The notes under the pieces are model-generated. The model made no database searches and had not been told where the DNA came from. It saw only the letters and a program-made list of their open reading frames with translations. A DNA stretch of 64,000 nucleotides, taken from positions 2,594,979 to 2,658,978 of the forward strand of contig OY482849.1 in NCBI GenBank assembly GCA_960531495.1, read 5' to 3'. The translations under genes were made by a program, and so were the position numbers. Origin of the DNA: Zeus faber. Taxonomy: Eukaryota > Chordata > Actinopteri > Zeiformes > Zeidae. Shown in pieces: positions 11,333-22,305 of the stretch (position 1 is the stretch's first letter; the number at the start of each line of letters is the position of its first letter).

Positions 11333-11528
11333 GGGGATGGTAGCTCAGGAGGTAGAGCTGGTCATCTAGTAATCTAAAGGTTGCTGGTTCGATCCTAGGC
11401 TCCTCCTGCTAGCATGCTGTAGTGTCCTTGAGCAAGACACTTAACCCCTAACTGCTCCTGATGGCTGCGTCCGTCGGTGTTTCAATAATTGTAAGTCGCT
11501 TTGGATAAAAGCGTCTGCTAAATGTAAC
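11333..11528 (+). mobile_element. V-type tRNA-derived SINE, near full length
   Basis: It has an A box (TGGTAGCTCAGGAGGTAGAG), a B box (GGTTCGATCCT), the V core (GTCCTTGAGCAAGACACTTA) and the L2-like tail (GTAAGTCGCTTTGGATAAAA, GCGTCTGCTAAATGTAA). It lies between the endonuclease and RT coding parts of the LINE. A and B boxes are the internal RNA polymerase III promoter. I see no clean target duplication. Confidence 0.92.
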
Positions 11529-11546
11529 TTCTCCTTACTAAGACGC

Positions 11547-12574
11547 TTGTGGCAGGGGCTGCGGACTATTACGAATTACAAGAGCAGCTCCCCCCCAGCC
11601 ACGAGTGTGGACGCCTCCCTAGCCAACCAACTGAACTCCTTTTATGCGCGGTTTGAGTCTGGCAGCAACACCGCTAGCTCACCGCTGGGGATGAGCGCGT
11701 ACTCTCAGTGTCCGTGCACGAGGTCAGGAGGGCTTTGATGCGGGTGAACACCAAGAAAGCTGCGGCCCCAGATGGCATATCTGGGCGAGTACTGAAGACC
11801 TGTGCTAACCAGCTAGCTCCGGTGTTCACTACAATATTCAACATCTCCCTGGCTGAATCAGTGGTCCTGTCCTGCTTCAAGAGGTCCACCGTCGTTCCTG
11901 TCCCGAAGATCGCCTCTCCAACCTGCCTGAATGACTACCGTCCGGTGGCCCTCTCCTCGGTGGTCATGAAGTGTTTCGAGAGGCTGATTAAGGATTACAT
12001 CTGCGCCTCCCTCCCCCGCACCTTGGACCCGTTGCAGTTTGCGTACCGGCAAAACAGATCCACGGATGACGCGGTCTCCCAGGTACTGCACACCACGCTC
12101 ACGCATCTGGATGGCCAGAAGGGGGCCTACGTTAGAATGCTGTTCATCGATTATAGTTCAGCTTTCAACATCATATTCCCCACCAGACTGGCTGTCAAGC
12201 TGATGGAGCTCGGACTGAATGCTCCGCTGTGCGCCTGGATCCTGGACTTCCTCACAGCCCGGCCCCAGGTGGTCAGGGTGGGGAAGTACATGTCAAGCTC
12301 CCTCACCCTGAATACAGGATCCCCCCAGGGCTGCGTCCTCAGCCCCCTACTGTACTCCCTGTACACACATGACTGTGTGGCCAGTTCCAGCTCCAACACC
12401 ATCATCAAGTTTGCTGACGACACCGTGGTCGTGGGCCTGATCACCGACTGCGATGAGAAGGCCTACCGCGAGGAGGTGGCTGACCTGTCACTCTGGTGCC
12501 AGGACAACAGCCTCCACCTGAACGTCAGCAAAACCAGTGTGACCGCAGTCACACAGCGAGAACAGAGAGACTGA
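11547..12574 (+). pseudogene. LINE reverse transcriptase domain
   Basis: The start WQGLRTITNYKSSS (11547) is in one frame and the RT proper (from about 11708) in another. RT motifs are in order: AAPDGISGRVLKTCANQLAP, VPKIASPTCLNDYRPVALS, LDPLQFAYRQNRSTDDAV, VRMLFIDYSSAFN (motif A Asp), TGSPQGCVLSPLLYSLYTHD, and the catalytic IIKFADDTVVVG (motif C, both Asp present). The frame ends at 12574 shortly after LHLNVSKT, where the family would continue, because of an internal deletion that joins RT to the last part of ORF2. The catalytic residues are kept, but the protein is not whole. Confidence 0.9.
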
Positions 12575-13264
12575 GACAGTTTTTTCCCGCAAGCCATGAG
12601 AACTGTCAACGCTGACCTCACCAGGGTCCTAACTGAGCCATACACATAGGCTCCACTACCTACTGTACTTTATGTAGCATACGGTACCGCATACTGTGTC
12701 ACTGTTCAGGGTTGTTCGTGATGCCGTATTGCTGCGCCGTACTGTTGTATACTGTGCTGTATTATCCCAAACACTACCTCACTCTATTCACATTCACATG
12801 CCACTTTAATTCACATGCCACTCTAATGCACAAATCTGTATATACATAGGCATATTCCCTCTATCTATTCCATTTTATTTCATTTTATTTTTATTGTATT
12901 TTATTCTATATATTTTTATTTTATTCTATAAGTATTCAACTTACTGTATTACGTTTTAGGAGTCATTAAGTCGGTCTATTAGAAATACATTTTTTATTTT
13001 TATTTTTTCCTAGGACATAGTGTGCTATCACCGGGTGCGTTGCATTACATTTCACTGCATATATGTATGAAAGTATGTATATGTATGTGACAAATAAAAA
13101 TCTTGAATCTTGAAATTTTGTTCACTCTAGCATGAAGTCTGAGAAATGCTCCCAAATAAAATACATGGGTTTAAATTTCTTTCTGTGTAGCATGGAAAAA
13201 GTCGGGAAATTGTGCACTTGGACACGATTAAATAGATCTACTTTTGTGACTATGAGCATGAAAA

Positions 13265-13512
13265 GGTGTGATATCGGGTTGTTCCAACGCCTCCCAAAGT
13301 TGCTCTATTCGATTGAGATCTGTTGACTGTGCAGGCCATTGGAGTACTCATTGGCATGTTCATGGAACCAGCCTGAGGTGATGTGGGCTTTGTGACATAG
13401 TGCCGTTATCCTGCTGAAAGTAGCCATTAGAAGATTGGACATGACTGTGGCCATGAAGGGGAGGCACATGGTCAGCAACAATACTCAGGTAGGCTGTGGG
13501 AGTTAAGCCTGC
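13265..13512 (-). mobile_element. Tc1-like fragment, catalytic-core region (second family)
   Basis: The minus strand reads as the middle of a fish Tc1 element whose ends resemble CACTGAGTGTA. It has the region of the second catalytic Asp (CAGGATAACGGCACTATG, compare the family's QDNAPC block) and the DLNPIEHLW-like region (CTCAATCGAATAGAGCAACT). Both ends are missing. Confidence 0.7.
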
Positions 13513-13870
13513 ATGTGTTTGGAATTTCAAGTTTAAATATTTTCACAAGTATGCAAACCCCACTTTAATCCTGCCGCAACTTTTCCTAAAAATGCACCCT
13601 GCAAATGCCTGCGTTATTAGAATTTGAATAGTGCACTCAGAGGCGCATATACTTTACATTTGCTAATGTTTTGACACAGAAATCACAACTGTAAACGGAA
13701 AACCATGCTGAAATACGTATTGGTACTCCGCAGGTTGCCATCCGGGTCACGTCTGACTCCGTAATGGCCCATTACAATGGCTGGCGAAACTGATAAGTAA
13801 TATATATCTGATCAGATCATGATTTAGATCATGTAATAGTAATAATGTAATGAGATGTAGTGAGAATATA
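13513..13870. other. Unassigned stretch
   Basis: About 360 bases between two Tc1 copies. I see no coding frame, repeat or RNA signal that I can name. Confidence 0.5.
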
Positions 13871-15110
13871 CACTACTCGCAAAAAGTTAGGGATATTCGT
13901 TCTTCGGGTGAAATTTCAGGATGAACCTAAAATGTAACTATAACCTTTACAGGTGAACTTAATTTGACCTTCTCTAAACTTTTGAATGCACATGTCCAGC
14001 TGTTCACTGTTTCAGTACTTTTTGCAGAACTTGCTGTTCTCTAACAAGGAGCTGAACGGCAAAATTCACCAGGTTTTTGATTCATGAATCGACCAATAAA
14101 TTTCCTGGTTCAGTTAGAATTGGTATTTAAACAGTCCTCTTCATCATGCTGTTCACATTTTGACATCATGAGACCAAGACGACACCTAACAACTGATCAA
14201 CAGTACCTCGCCATTGCGAGGCTTCAAACAGGATGTTCTCAGAGGGAAGTGGCCACTGAGCTTAGAGTGTTACAGAGTGTCATCAGCAGGTTGCAACAGA
14301 GATACAGAGAGACTGGAAGAGTCACAGAAAGGCATAGAAGAGGACGTCCTTTGGCCACATCCCACACTGATGAGCGCTTCATTGTGAACAGTGCCCTGCG
14401 GAACCGGATGATGAATGCCACTCAACTCCAGGCACATTTAAGGGAGGTGAGAGGCACCCAAGTGTCACGTCAGACCATTCAAAACCGTTACAGAACTGCC
14501 CTACACTTTGTGAATGGTACAGTGACAAGCCCATACTACCTGAATAACATCATTAATCCAGTCATTGTGCGCCTGCATGGACAACACAGGACTAATTTCA
14601 TCTTCATGGACGACAATGCTCCAGCTCATTGAGGTCGCATCATTAGGGAACGGCTGCTGGAGACTGGGGTACCTCAAATGGAGTGGCCTGCACTTTCTCC
14701 AGACCTGAATCCCATAGAAACCTATGGGATCAGCTGAGTCACCGTGTAGAGGCTCGTAACTCTGTACCCCAGAACCTCAACAACCTGAGGGCCGCCCTTC
14801 AAGAAGAGTGGGGTGCCATGCCTCAGCAGACAATAAGTCGACTTGTGAACAGCATGAGACGTGGCTGTCAAGCTGTAATTGATCCTCAAGGGCACAGGAC
14901 AAGTTATTTAGACATTGAGATTTTTGTTGTGGTATACCCACCACTGTTGTTGACTTTTGTTTCATTAAATTGTTTGAGATGAGGAAATCACCATCGCATG
15001 CTTCTACTTAAATGCCCTACTTTTATGATATATCACTGTAGCATGAACTTTTTACATTTCCCATGAATTTCACCCGAAAGCCAAATATACCAAACTCTTT
15101 GTGAGTAGTG
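13871..15110 (+). mobile_element. Tc1-like DNA transposon (third family), 1240 bp, internally deleted
   Basis: The ends are CACTACTCGCAAAAAGTTAG and its inverse ending TTTGTGAGTAGTG, with TA at 13869-13870 and 15111-15112 as the Tc1 target duplication. Compared with the copy at 22306 it lacks a block of about 300 bases in the transposase. Confidence 0.93.
14168..14982 (+). pseudogene. Tc1-like transposase with in-frame loss of the first catalytic block
   Basis: The start at MRPRRHLTTDQQYL (14168) is the usual one. The 28 codons upstream are only open by chance. Paired-like DNA-binding blocks follow (ARLQTGCSQREVATELRV, RYRETGRVTERH). After RQTIQN the frame passes straight to YRTALHFVNGTVTSPYYL, so the stretch with the first catalytic Asp (FSDES in the 22306 copy) is gone without a frameshift. 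The second Asp is present in FIFMDDNAPAH, then a TGA stop at 14630 ends the frame. The catalytic Glu region (DLNPIE) lies beyond, frame-shifted, and the tail (QQTISRLVNSMRR) sits in the frame from 14683. The protein would bind termini but could not cut. Confidence 0.88.
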
Positions 15111-15152
15111 TATGTGTATGTATGTATATATGTATATATGTATGTATGTATG

Positions 15153-15206
<54 letters not shown>
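15111..15206. repeat. (TATG)n/(TA)n microsatellite
   Basis: Alternating TATG units pass into about 23 TA units at 15158-15204, starting exactly at the TA target of the preceding Tc1 copy. Tc1 elements insert at TA, so expansion of the target site is plausible. Confidence 0.95.
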
Positions 15207-15211
<5 letters not shown>

Positions 15212-15994
15212 CATAGTAATATGTAGTATAATACTGATAATCAGTTGAAGCTCTGAATGGTGCGTTGAGACACAGCGTAGGGTTCAGGCTGAATAGGGAT
15301 TTAGATTTATTTAATTTCCTTATTTCCGTGCTTGTATAGAGAATGAAGAACGTAAACATAAATACAATGATTGGAGTCTTTCTTTTTTTTTTTTACTCAT
15401 CCAGATAGCAGTGCACCATATGCACACAGGTTTTTGTACCTGTGTTTTTATTTAAGATGTAATTTATTTTTGTTAATTTCCTACTTGTATGAAAGGAAAA
15501 ATGTAAAAACAACTATTGGACTGTCCCATTCTGTCTTGGATTGCTGCGTAATGGAGAGGGAGCGATCTCCGGTCCGTCATGGTGATTGCGCGTCCCCATT
15601 TCCTTGTCTCCAAAGAAAACCAATAAAATAACATTTTACTTTAGATGTATTTGTTTTCCTTCGTTCCCTATTTGAACGAAACCATAACAAAGTTCACTCC
15701 ATGCCACGTCATGCACATCTCCCTCTTGCTTTCCATTGCTATTTTGACTTTATTTTGTAAAAACATTTTTTTTGTGTAAATGCTCTTTGCTTGTTAATAA
15801 TAAATCCTGCACTTCTGTAATGGGGAGACTTTGTCAGACACTCTTTCAGGCTCCACAAATCGATATCCACCCTCCCCACTCATCCTTCTGCCCTCCGCTC
15901 TGTGTGTCACTGGTGATGGAGGCTGATGGCCCATCAGTCGGCCTAACAGTAGAATGTGACACGTATGGGTGCATCAGTGATCGCTGATTACTGA
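15207..15994. other. Unassigned AT-rich stretch
   Basis: Short open frames only. I recognise none, and see no repeat ends or splice-like block. Confidence 0.5.
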
Positions 15995-16443
15995 AAAAAA
16001 AAATGCTGCTGTTCTCGTGTTGAGGGGCCTTATGTGTTGCAAGAAAACATTCCCCACACCATTACACCATCACCACCTTGCGTTAATAAAAGGCAGGTAC
16101 AAGGTAGGATGGATCCATGGATTCATGTGATTTTACATCAAATTTTTCCCTACCATCTTCATATTGGTGCAGAAATGGAGATGCGTCAATCCTCACCTAG
16201 AGATCAGCTGTCTTCTCAGATACTCAAACAACCCCCTCTGGCACCAACCCTCAGTCCACGGCCAAAGTCACTTAGAACACATTCCTTCCCCATTCTGATG
16301 TTTGGTCTGAACAACAACTGAACCTTTTGACCATGTCTGCATACTTTCATGCATTGAGTTGACGCCACACTAATTGGCTAAATATATATTTTCATTATCA
16401 AGCAGCAGTACAGGTGTACCTTATAAACTTGCCACTGAGTGTA
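15995..16443 (-). mobile_element. Tc1-like fragment (second family), deleted in the middle
   Basis: The right end reads CTTGCCACTGAGTGTA, the inverse of the family terminus. Toward lower coordinates come the 5' leader (inverse of CATTCTGATGTTTGGTCTGA), then a jump to a central transposase part (GGGGAATGTTTTCTTGC on the minus strand). It belongs to the same family as 13265-13512. Confidence 0.75.
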
Positions 16444-18439
16444 CATGCTCACACTGATATTGTCGTCTTCTCTAGCTGTGTATTTATCTTGTGTAACAAC
16501 TTTGCATTTTCCCTTCCGATAAAATCTGGTGTGCTATGTGGCATGCAGAGATTTGCGGAGATTAAAAAAAAAAAATCGAAAATACATTGATCTACAATAC
16601 ATGGTGTTTGCATATTGAACGCAGAAGCACAATTCGATCACAAGTGGTCAACCGAGACTCGTGGAAAAGGCTTGATCTGGCTTCAGACACATTCAGGCTT
16701 TTCATATTAAAACTAAACATATTATTTATATCAGTGAACAAAAGCATTGTGGATTACCTTTCCATTCATTTTGTGACAACATTTTAATAAATTGTAAATT
16801 TGGGTCATGGCTTAATAAGAGGACAATTATTAATTAAGGACAGTTGTGCATCCATTTGAGAAGCACTACTGTAGTCTATAGACATATCATAATCTGTTGT
16901 GAACAGTTAACTAGTTTATACTATTATGCACATCATTGAAATCAGCTTCAGTGAACTCATTAAGTTCAATGTAGTTACAGTTTTCTTGATTCAGTGCTGT
17001 CATGTAGGAGAAGGATTGCACCTGGACTGTGGTGGTGACATAAAAGGAGGTGTGTATAGGGACAGAGAAGCAGTCGCTAATACTCGTACTAGTGTAGGGG
17101 CAAGGCATACATATCATGTTCAGTGCACACAAACATGCATTCGCACACGTCGGTTCAATATATGGTTTTGTATTTTCAGGACATGGACACAGTTTGTGCA
17201 GCCTAAGGAACAGTGCACAAGGCCTTGGGCAGACATAATGATTTCTTTTAAGATTGTTCCGTCCACACTGAGTTTCCCCCACTAAACAGCGTTGTCACAG
17301 GTCACACTATTTTGTATGGCACCTGATTTCTGAATTGGTTTAAGCATGAGGCACGTGTTTTGGCCATGTAATGGTCAAGGTTGCCTTATGACTAATAGAA
17401 AACAGGGTTTTGTGGAAAATAACATTTATCGCCATTGTTCTGCACAGACATCACAGGAACACTTGGACAGCTGTGAATTCCTTTTTTTTTTTAATCAAAG
17501 TGGGATGAGAAAGGTGTTAAAGATATACTAATAATAATTAAATAATCAGAATTGGATCCTCATCCACTAATTTAAAGGAAAGCTTTGCGTTTTTTCTTAT
17601 GGAAGAGGAGCATTGTTTGACAGTTGGTTTGTGTAGTTTGTATGGATTCCTTAAGTGGTAGCAATTTGTTGCTAATTGTCCATTGTTAATGTTTGTGCCT
17701 TTAAGTACTTGTAATGATGATTGCAAAAAACATTAAGATTTCTGCAAAATGCCTGTGAAAAGATCCGTCTGTGTGTTGTTATGTTTGAGTCAAATACACT
17801 TGATGAATTTACTACACTATGATGGACAAGACAGTATATCACATTGTCGATAGTGCCACAATGTTACCATTATAAAGAATTGGTGCTTATTTCAAAGATT
17901 CAAATGTTTTGTCTTGGAACTCAGGACTTCTGCAGTTGAAATATTCCTGCATTTGTTCTGCATCGTATTTCATTTATTTGTATCCAAAGGATCCCACAGT
18001 GTGTGAAACAAAGAAGCCACTTTTTGTATTGAAATAATGCTGGACAAAGAATGGCTAGAATCAACTTTTGACTAGATTTTATGAGATTAACTGCCCTCAA
18101 GGAGTCCTCCAAACCTTTTTTTTTGAGCAGGTTTTAATAGACCAGTGCTCCCCTATTGGTCATAAATTGCACATTGCAACTTTAAATCTCCCTGAAAATA
18201 AATATAAAGTCAACTTTTCTGAAAATAAATTATATTTTTTTTACTGGACAATAGGTTTTGTTTATAACAAAAAACAAGACATTTACTTACGCCTGGGTTA
18301 TACCAATTGCGTCAATGCACTGCTCTTGGCCCCAAGTTCATTCATTTCAAATGAGACAGTGTGCAAACACTGCATCCTTTGCAATGTCTTTCGCATTGCT
18401 CATGTTTCATATGTTGTATTTTTACATATGATCACTAGT

Positions 18440-18712
18440 ACAGTTTTACACCAAAATTAATTTTAGACAATTGACGCCATTGCCAGGAGAATTTTTTTTT
18501 TTTATCTGGTGTGTCACGTTCGACGTCCCAAACACGTCGGTAAAGGGGCGTGTCATAGTGCTTGTGTGATTGGCAACAAAACAGTAGAGGAGAGAGCAGC
18601 TTAAACAAACAAACAACGACATACAACTGTTAAACTTTGAAAAAATGTATTTTGAGCCGTTCCAAAGAATCGGATCTTTTGTGAATGATCCAACACTACA
18701 GTACAGTAGAAG
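18440..18712 (-). mobile_element. Possible hAT element end
   Basis: The minus strand from about 18698 reads TAGTGTTGGATCATTCAC followed by AAGATCCGATTC and GAACGGCTC, a style of subterminal sequence I associate with one group of fish hAT elements. No opposite end or 8-bp duplication is seen. Confidence 0.3.
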
Positions 18713-18714
18713 CA

Positions 18715-18900
18715 GCATGGATACCCGCGCACTGATCCTTCGGCGGCGGGGAGCGGAGACGCTCCTCGAAGACGCGCCTCGGAGGTCAGCTTGAGACAGT
18801 GCCGGAGAGGTTCGGAGCCTGGTAGGGAGCATGGGTTTTCCACTGTGCTCCCCACAGTGCGATCCCCACACTCATTCGGGACATTACATGGTCCCGCGTG
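18715..18900. other. Short CpG-rich patch
   Basis: About 190 bases with many CG dinucleotides (for example CGGCGGCGGGGAGCGGAGAC) in otherwise AT-rich, CpG-poor DNA. A 25-codon frame starts ATG at 18717. It may be a small promoter-like island or a decayed repeat. The sequence alone does not decide. Confidence 0.4.
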
Positions 18901-19677
18901 CAGGAAAAAAGTCATTAACTTCTGATTTTCATTTTGAATTTTAAATCGGATTTGAAATGATGGAATGAAACATGGATATTCCTGCCTTTAAACACGCCAA
19001 TGTCTGGAACTCCATCGCGCCGGTACAGTGGCCAAAATTAGCAGATCGACCCTGGTGTCCTGTTCACATCAGAGCTGATCAGATGTGGAGCCGATACAAA
19101 TCTATTGCAGGGTCATTTGACAAGGGACTGAAATCCGTGTTTTTCCTTTCCCACTGATGACAAATGCTGGATGTTAGCCGGTGTTACGGGTTTTTGGTGC
19201 AGTAGGAAAGGGGTTAAACCATATGAAATAAAAATGAAATATTAACTTATATAAAAAAAAATGTATGCTGTTATATAAAGTCTAAATTCTATTAGGAATG
19301 GACCATAGCAAAATTATATTATTCAGCAGCGCATTCATGTGCTGCAGGTTTTTTGTTGCCTAAGTGCTTACGCATTCAACGTTTAGATTAATGGCCAATG
19401 TCATTTGTAAATTAGCCTCTGTTAATTTTTCACACACAAATTGGTTTGGCTTGCATTATATAAATAAGACCCAATTCTAACAAGCACGTAAAGGTAACTT
19501 GGCAAAGAGTAGGTGTTAACCTAACCCAACACTATATTGAGTAACTTAAGTCCCCCCCCCCCCCCAAACTCGTGACCCATGTGTTTGAACACAGCAATAC
19601 AGATAAGTCATATTGCTCCTCCGTTGACCTGCTGTAATTAAACTTGTTTTTTTATTTTCTTTTCCCTCTGCCACCAG

Positions 19678-19781
19678 CCTTTGTGCCACGCTCGATCTCC
19701 TTCTCCTTCTCCATCCAAGCCTCCGTTCTTTTCTAATTACCAATCTTCGAAGGCTTTGGGAAGCTGTCGGGGTTGCAAAAG
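19678..19781 (+). other. Candidate exon (104 nt), unassigned
   Basis: A long pyrimidine tract (19645-19670) leads to CCACCAG at 19671-19677, and 104 bases later there is AAAAG followed by GTAAGTGTG, close to the ideal vertebrate acceptor and donor. Two of the three frames are open across the block: one reads PLCHARSPSPSPSKPPFF and on, another LCATLDLLLLLHPSLRSF and on. I recognise neither. It lies in the low-repeat region. It may be an exon of a host gene, a noncoding RNA exon, or a chance pairing of good signals. Confidence 0.3.
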
Positions 19782-22004
19782 GTAAGTGTGTTTACTGCTG
19801 CTGCATCAGGCCCACAATAACATCATCCAAGCCGCTCATATTGCTCCACCAACTCTCCCTTTAAAAAGAAAAATTAAAAAAAAAAAAAAAAAGTGATATA
19901 TAAGTTGATTCTTGATTTACAGTAAACTGCAGAGGTCTTAATCATTCTCTCAGGGACAAGCTGCCCCAGATACAGCAAACTGTTGGAAAAACAGAGCCTG
20001 CTTGCACACCATTTGGTGAACTTTGCATCCGCACGTCACAGTCACTTGTAGGATACAGCATGTTCACACAGAGGGCTTGGTTTTAAACACCACATGCCAT
20101 AGAAGGATACCCTATGAAAATAACAACTAAATATAATTAAGAGCTCATGAAATCATGTTAAATCTCTTTCAATCTCTTTGCAGGGAAAAAAAGGGTTTTG
20201 AATACATGGTGAACAGCAGAATATTATAATACTTTTTGTAGTTTATACAATGTGGACTTCCCCAATGAGCTTCTCCAAACAAGTGCCTTACTGATGTGCT
20301 TGCCTTCTTTCCTTGGTGATCTGTATCAACAGGCTATTGTTGTATCGCATGTTTTTTGGCAGACAGTTTTGCTTTAACACAGCTATTTAAACTGAACAAA
20401 TCGTGCTGCTTGAGCCTCGGCTGAGAAACATTAATATTCAGACCGAAAATAAAAACTAGATCAAATGCTTGGAGATCCTGCATAAGATCACAGCGCACAC
20501 TTGGAGATGATGTGAAAATGGATGTAATATGCAGCTGGCTTAGACAAAGAACACAAAGAAGCCACTTTGCTTGTTTATTCTAATAAAGTTGGCAGCCAAA
20601 CTGCAATAATAGCATATTACGTTACAGAAGCAACACATGCTGCATTACAAAAATGAACTAAAGCCAAACTGAAATCTATTTTACATCATGTGATATCATG
20701 TAAATGACAATTGGATTGGCTGGAGGATTTTAATTTTCTGTGCTGTTAAGTTGTAGAGATTAAAGTTGGTTTGTTTCTAGTAATAGTTTTATTTCATTCA
20801 AATGAATTAAATTCTGCAAAAAAAATTTGCTGAATCGAACTTTCAGTTTTTTTTCAGCTATTCAGTTTTTTGTTTTGTTTAGAATGCTTTAGAGCCAAAT
20901 AGCATTCAATAACATAAGAGAGGGAGATTGCTCGATGGTCCGACTCAAATTTGTCCCTCAGTTGACATTACAGCATAGCAGTGCCAATATACAAGTTTAC
21001 TCGATGAAGAAACCAACAATGAAAAAAAACAAAAAACGAAAACATTTTTTTATAATTAAAGACATTTTTTTTTTTACTGTGATTAGAAAATAATTTAAAT
21101 GAAACTTTGGCCAAATTAAAACCAAACAGAGAATACCCTTGAAATTTAGAGAGTTAAAAAAAAATGAACAGTGTTATTATTTTATTTTACTTTGTCATCC
21201 TTTAGGATGATTTTCTCCTTTAATTCCAACAGCATTGCATTTAATCCACTAAATGAGCACCTCTTACCACTGCATTGAGGACTGCAAATTTGTCTGAATT
21301 AAGCTGTCCTTTTTAACGTCGGTGAAGCTGGTTGTTTAATCTAGTTTTAAGAATGTTTAATTTCTTTAATTTTTCTGAATTGAGCCAAAACTGATACTAA
21401 AACTGGTTTCTAAAAAATGTCAAATTTTTTCAACTTAATTTGTAAAAGCAAAACTAAAATTCAATTATTCTGTGGTATAAGTAGTAGCAGTGACAAAACA
21501 GATTTGAGACAATTCCAAGTCTAGCTTTCTTTAAATTTCTAGTAGTTTGTAATGACAGCTTGGGATTTTAACATTAGTCTGGGTGCCATTGGTTACAGGG
21601 ATATGTAGCACTGCCATTCCGTTGCACGCATATTTGGAGCTTGATGCATCCTTTGAAAAATGGCTGCTTAACAAAATGCTTCATCTAAATAACAGCTAGT
21701 TATGGGACAGAACTCTCTTGCATTCCTGTCACCCCTTGATCTCCCATTCTGTGGAAATGGGATACTGTGTATTAAGGCAAACTTAATGTACCAAATAATA
21801 GAATGAGGACCCCACCATTGTGTCTACCCAGGAAGTCACAGATTTCTCTCCTTTCTATACGCTTGTCAGGCCCACTCACACTTGAATGAATCCTGGCAGT
21901 GTTGAAGCCGAAACGCCACCACAGCTGATGCCGAGTCCCCTGCAGGCTTCCTACAGGAGTGTTACGTTTTCACTAATCTAGTGCTGTTGGAAACCTGCCT
22001 CTCT

Positions 22005-22040
22005 CTCTCTGTCTCTCTCTCTCTCTCTCTCTCCCTCTCC
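22005..22040 (+). repeat. (CT)n microsatellite
   Basis: A CT dinucleotide run with a few GT and CC interruptions. Confidence 0.9.
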
Positions 22041-22242
22041 CTTCCGCCCAAAATACAATGCAGAGCAGCACATCATCACAGCATTCCTCAGTATCTACGC
22101 AGGTCTATACTTCCCTCAATGTTTTCTTTACTTGGCCACACATCTGGCAGGTCGTATTTATTTTATTTATTTGTCATGTTAAGAACCTAACCCTCAGGAC
22201 TTGATTGCGGATTGCCGCTTTATTAATTCATTTTCATACATT

Positions 22243-22305
22243 TTTGGGGGCCAGCCAGGAGCAGTGGGCAGTATTCAACGATGCGCCCGGGGACCTGGTT
22301 ACATA
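22243..22305 (-). mobile_element. DANA/HE-like SINE, 3' part (left of Tc1 insertion)
   Basis: GGCCAGCCAGGAGCAGTGGG and GCGCCCGGGGACCTGG match the SINE inside the Tigger copy at 49870-49930. The sequence stops at the Tc1 end and resumes at 23798. Confidence 0.8.

Larger units (their letters stand above)
10315..13113 (+). mobile_element. CR1/L2-like LINE, internally deleted, split by a SINE
   Basis: It carries an endonuclease (10362-11330), RT (11547-12540), a deletion from the RT end to the ORF end (about 12540-12560), then a 3' UTR ending in ACAAATAAAAATCTTGAATC plus the TTGAATC tail at about 13085-13113. The same 3' end recurs at 55795-56062 (plus) and at 59966-60053 (minus), the latter with several tail repeats. 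The 5' end is truncated near 10315. Confidence 0.85.
16444..22242. other. Low-repeat AT-rich region, probable unique intergenic or intronic DNA
   Basis: This 5.8 kb is the longest part of the window without recognised transposon coding. It contains open frames (18068-18460 plus, 130 codons; 16911-17285 open on both strands) that I cannot assign and that may be chance. It also holds a CpG-rich patch (18715-18900), an exon-like block (19678-19781), poly-A (19874-19892), a run of C (19552-19565) and a CT microsatellite (22005-22040). Confidence 0.5.

Noticed and set aside
11336-11410. Possible tRNA gene
   Set aside because: A and B boxes are present, but the sequence continues into the V core and L2-like tail, so it is a SINE head. 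The same holds at 25846.
15023-15359. Open frames with Tyr-Ile repeats
   Set aside because: They are translations of the TA/TATG microsatellite.
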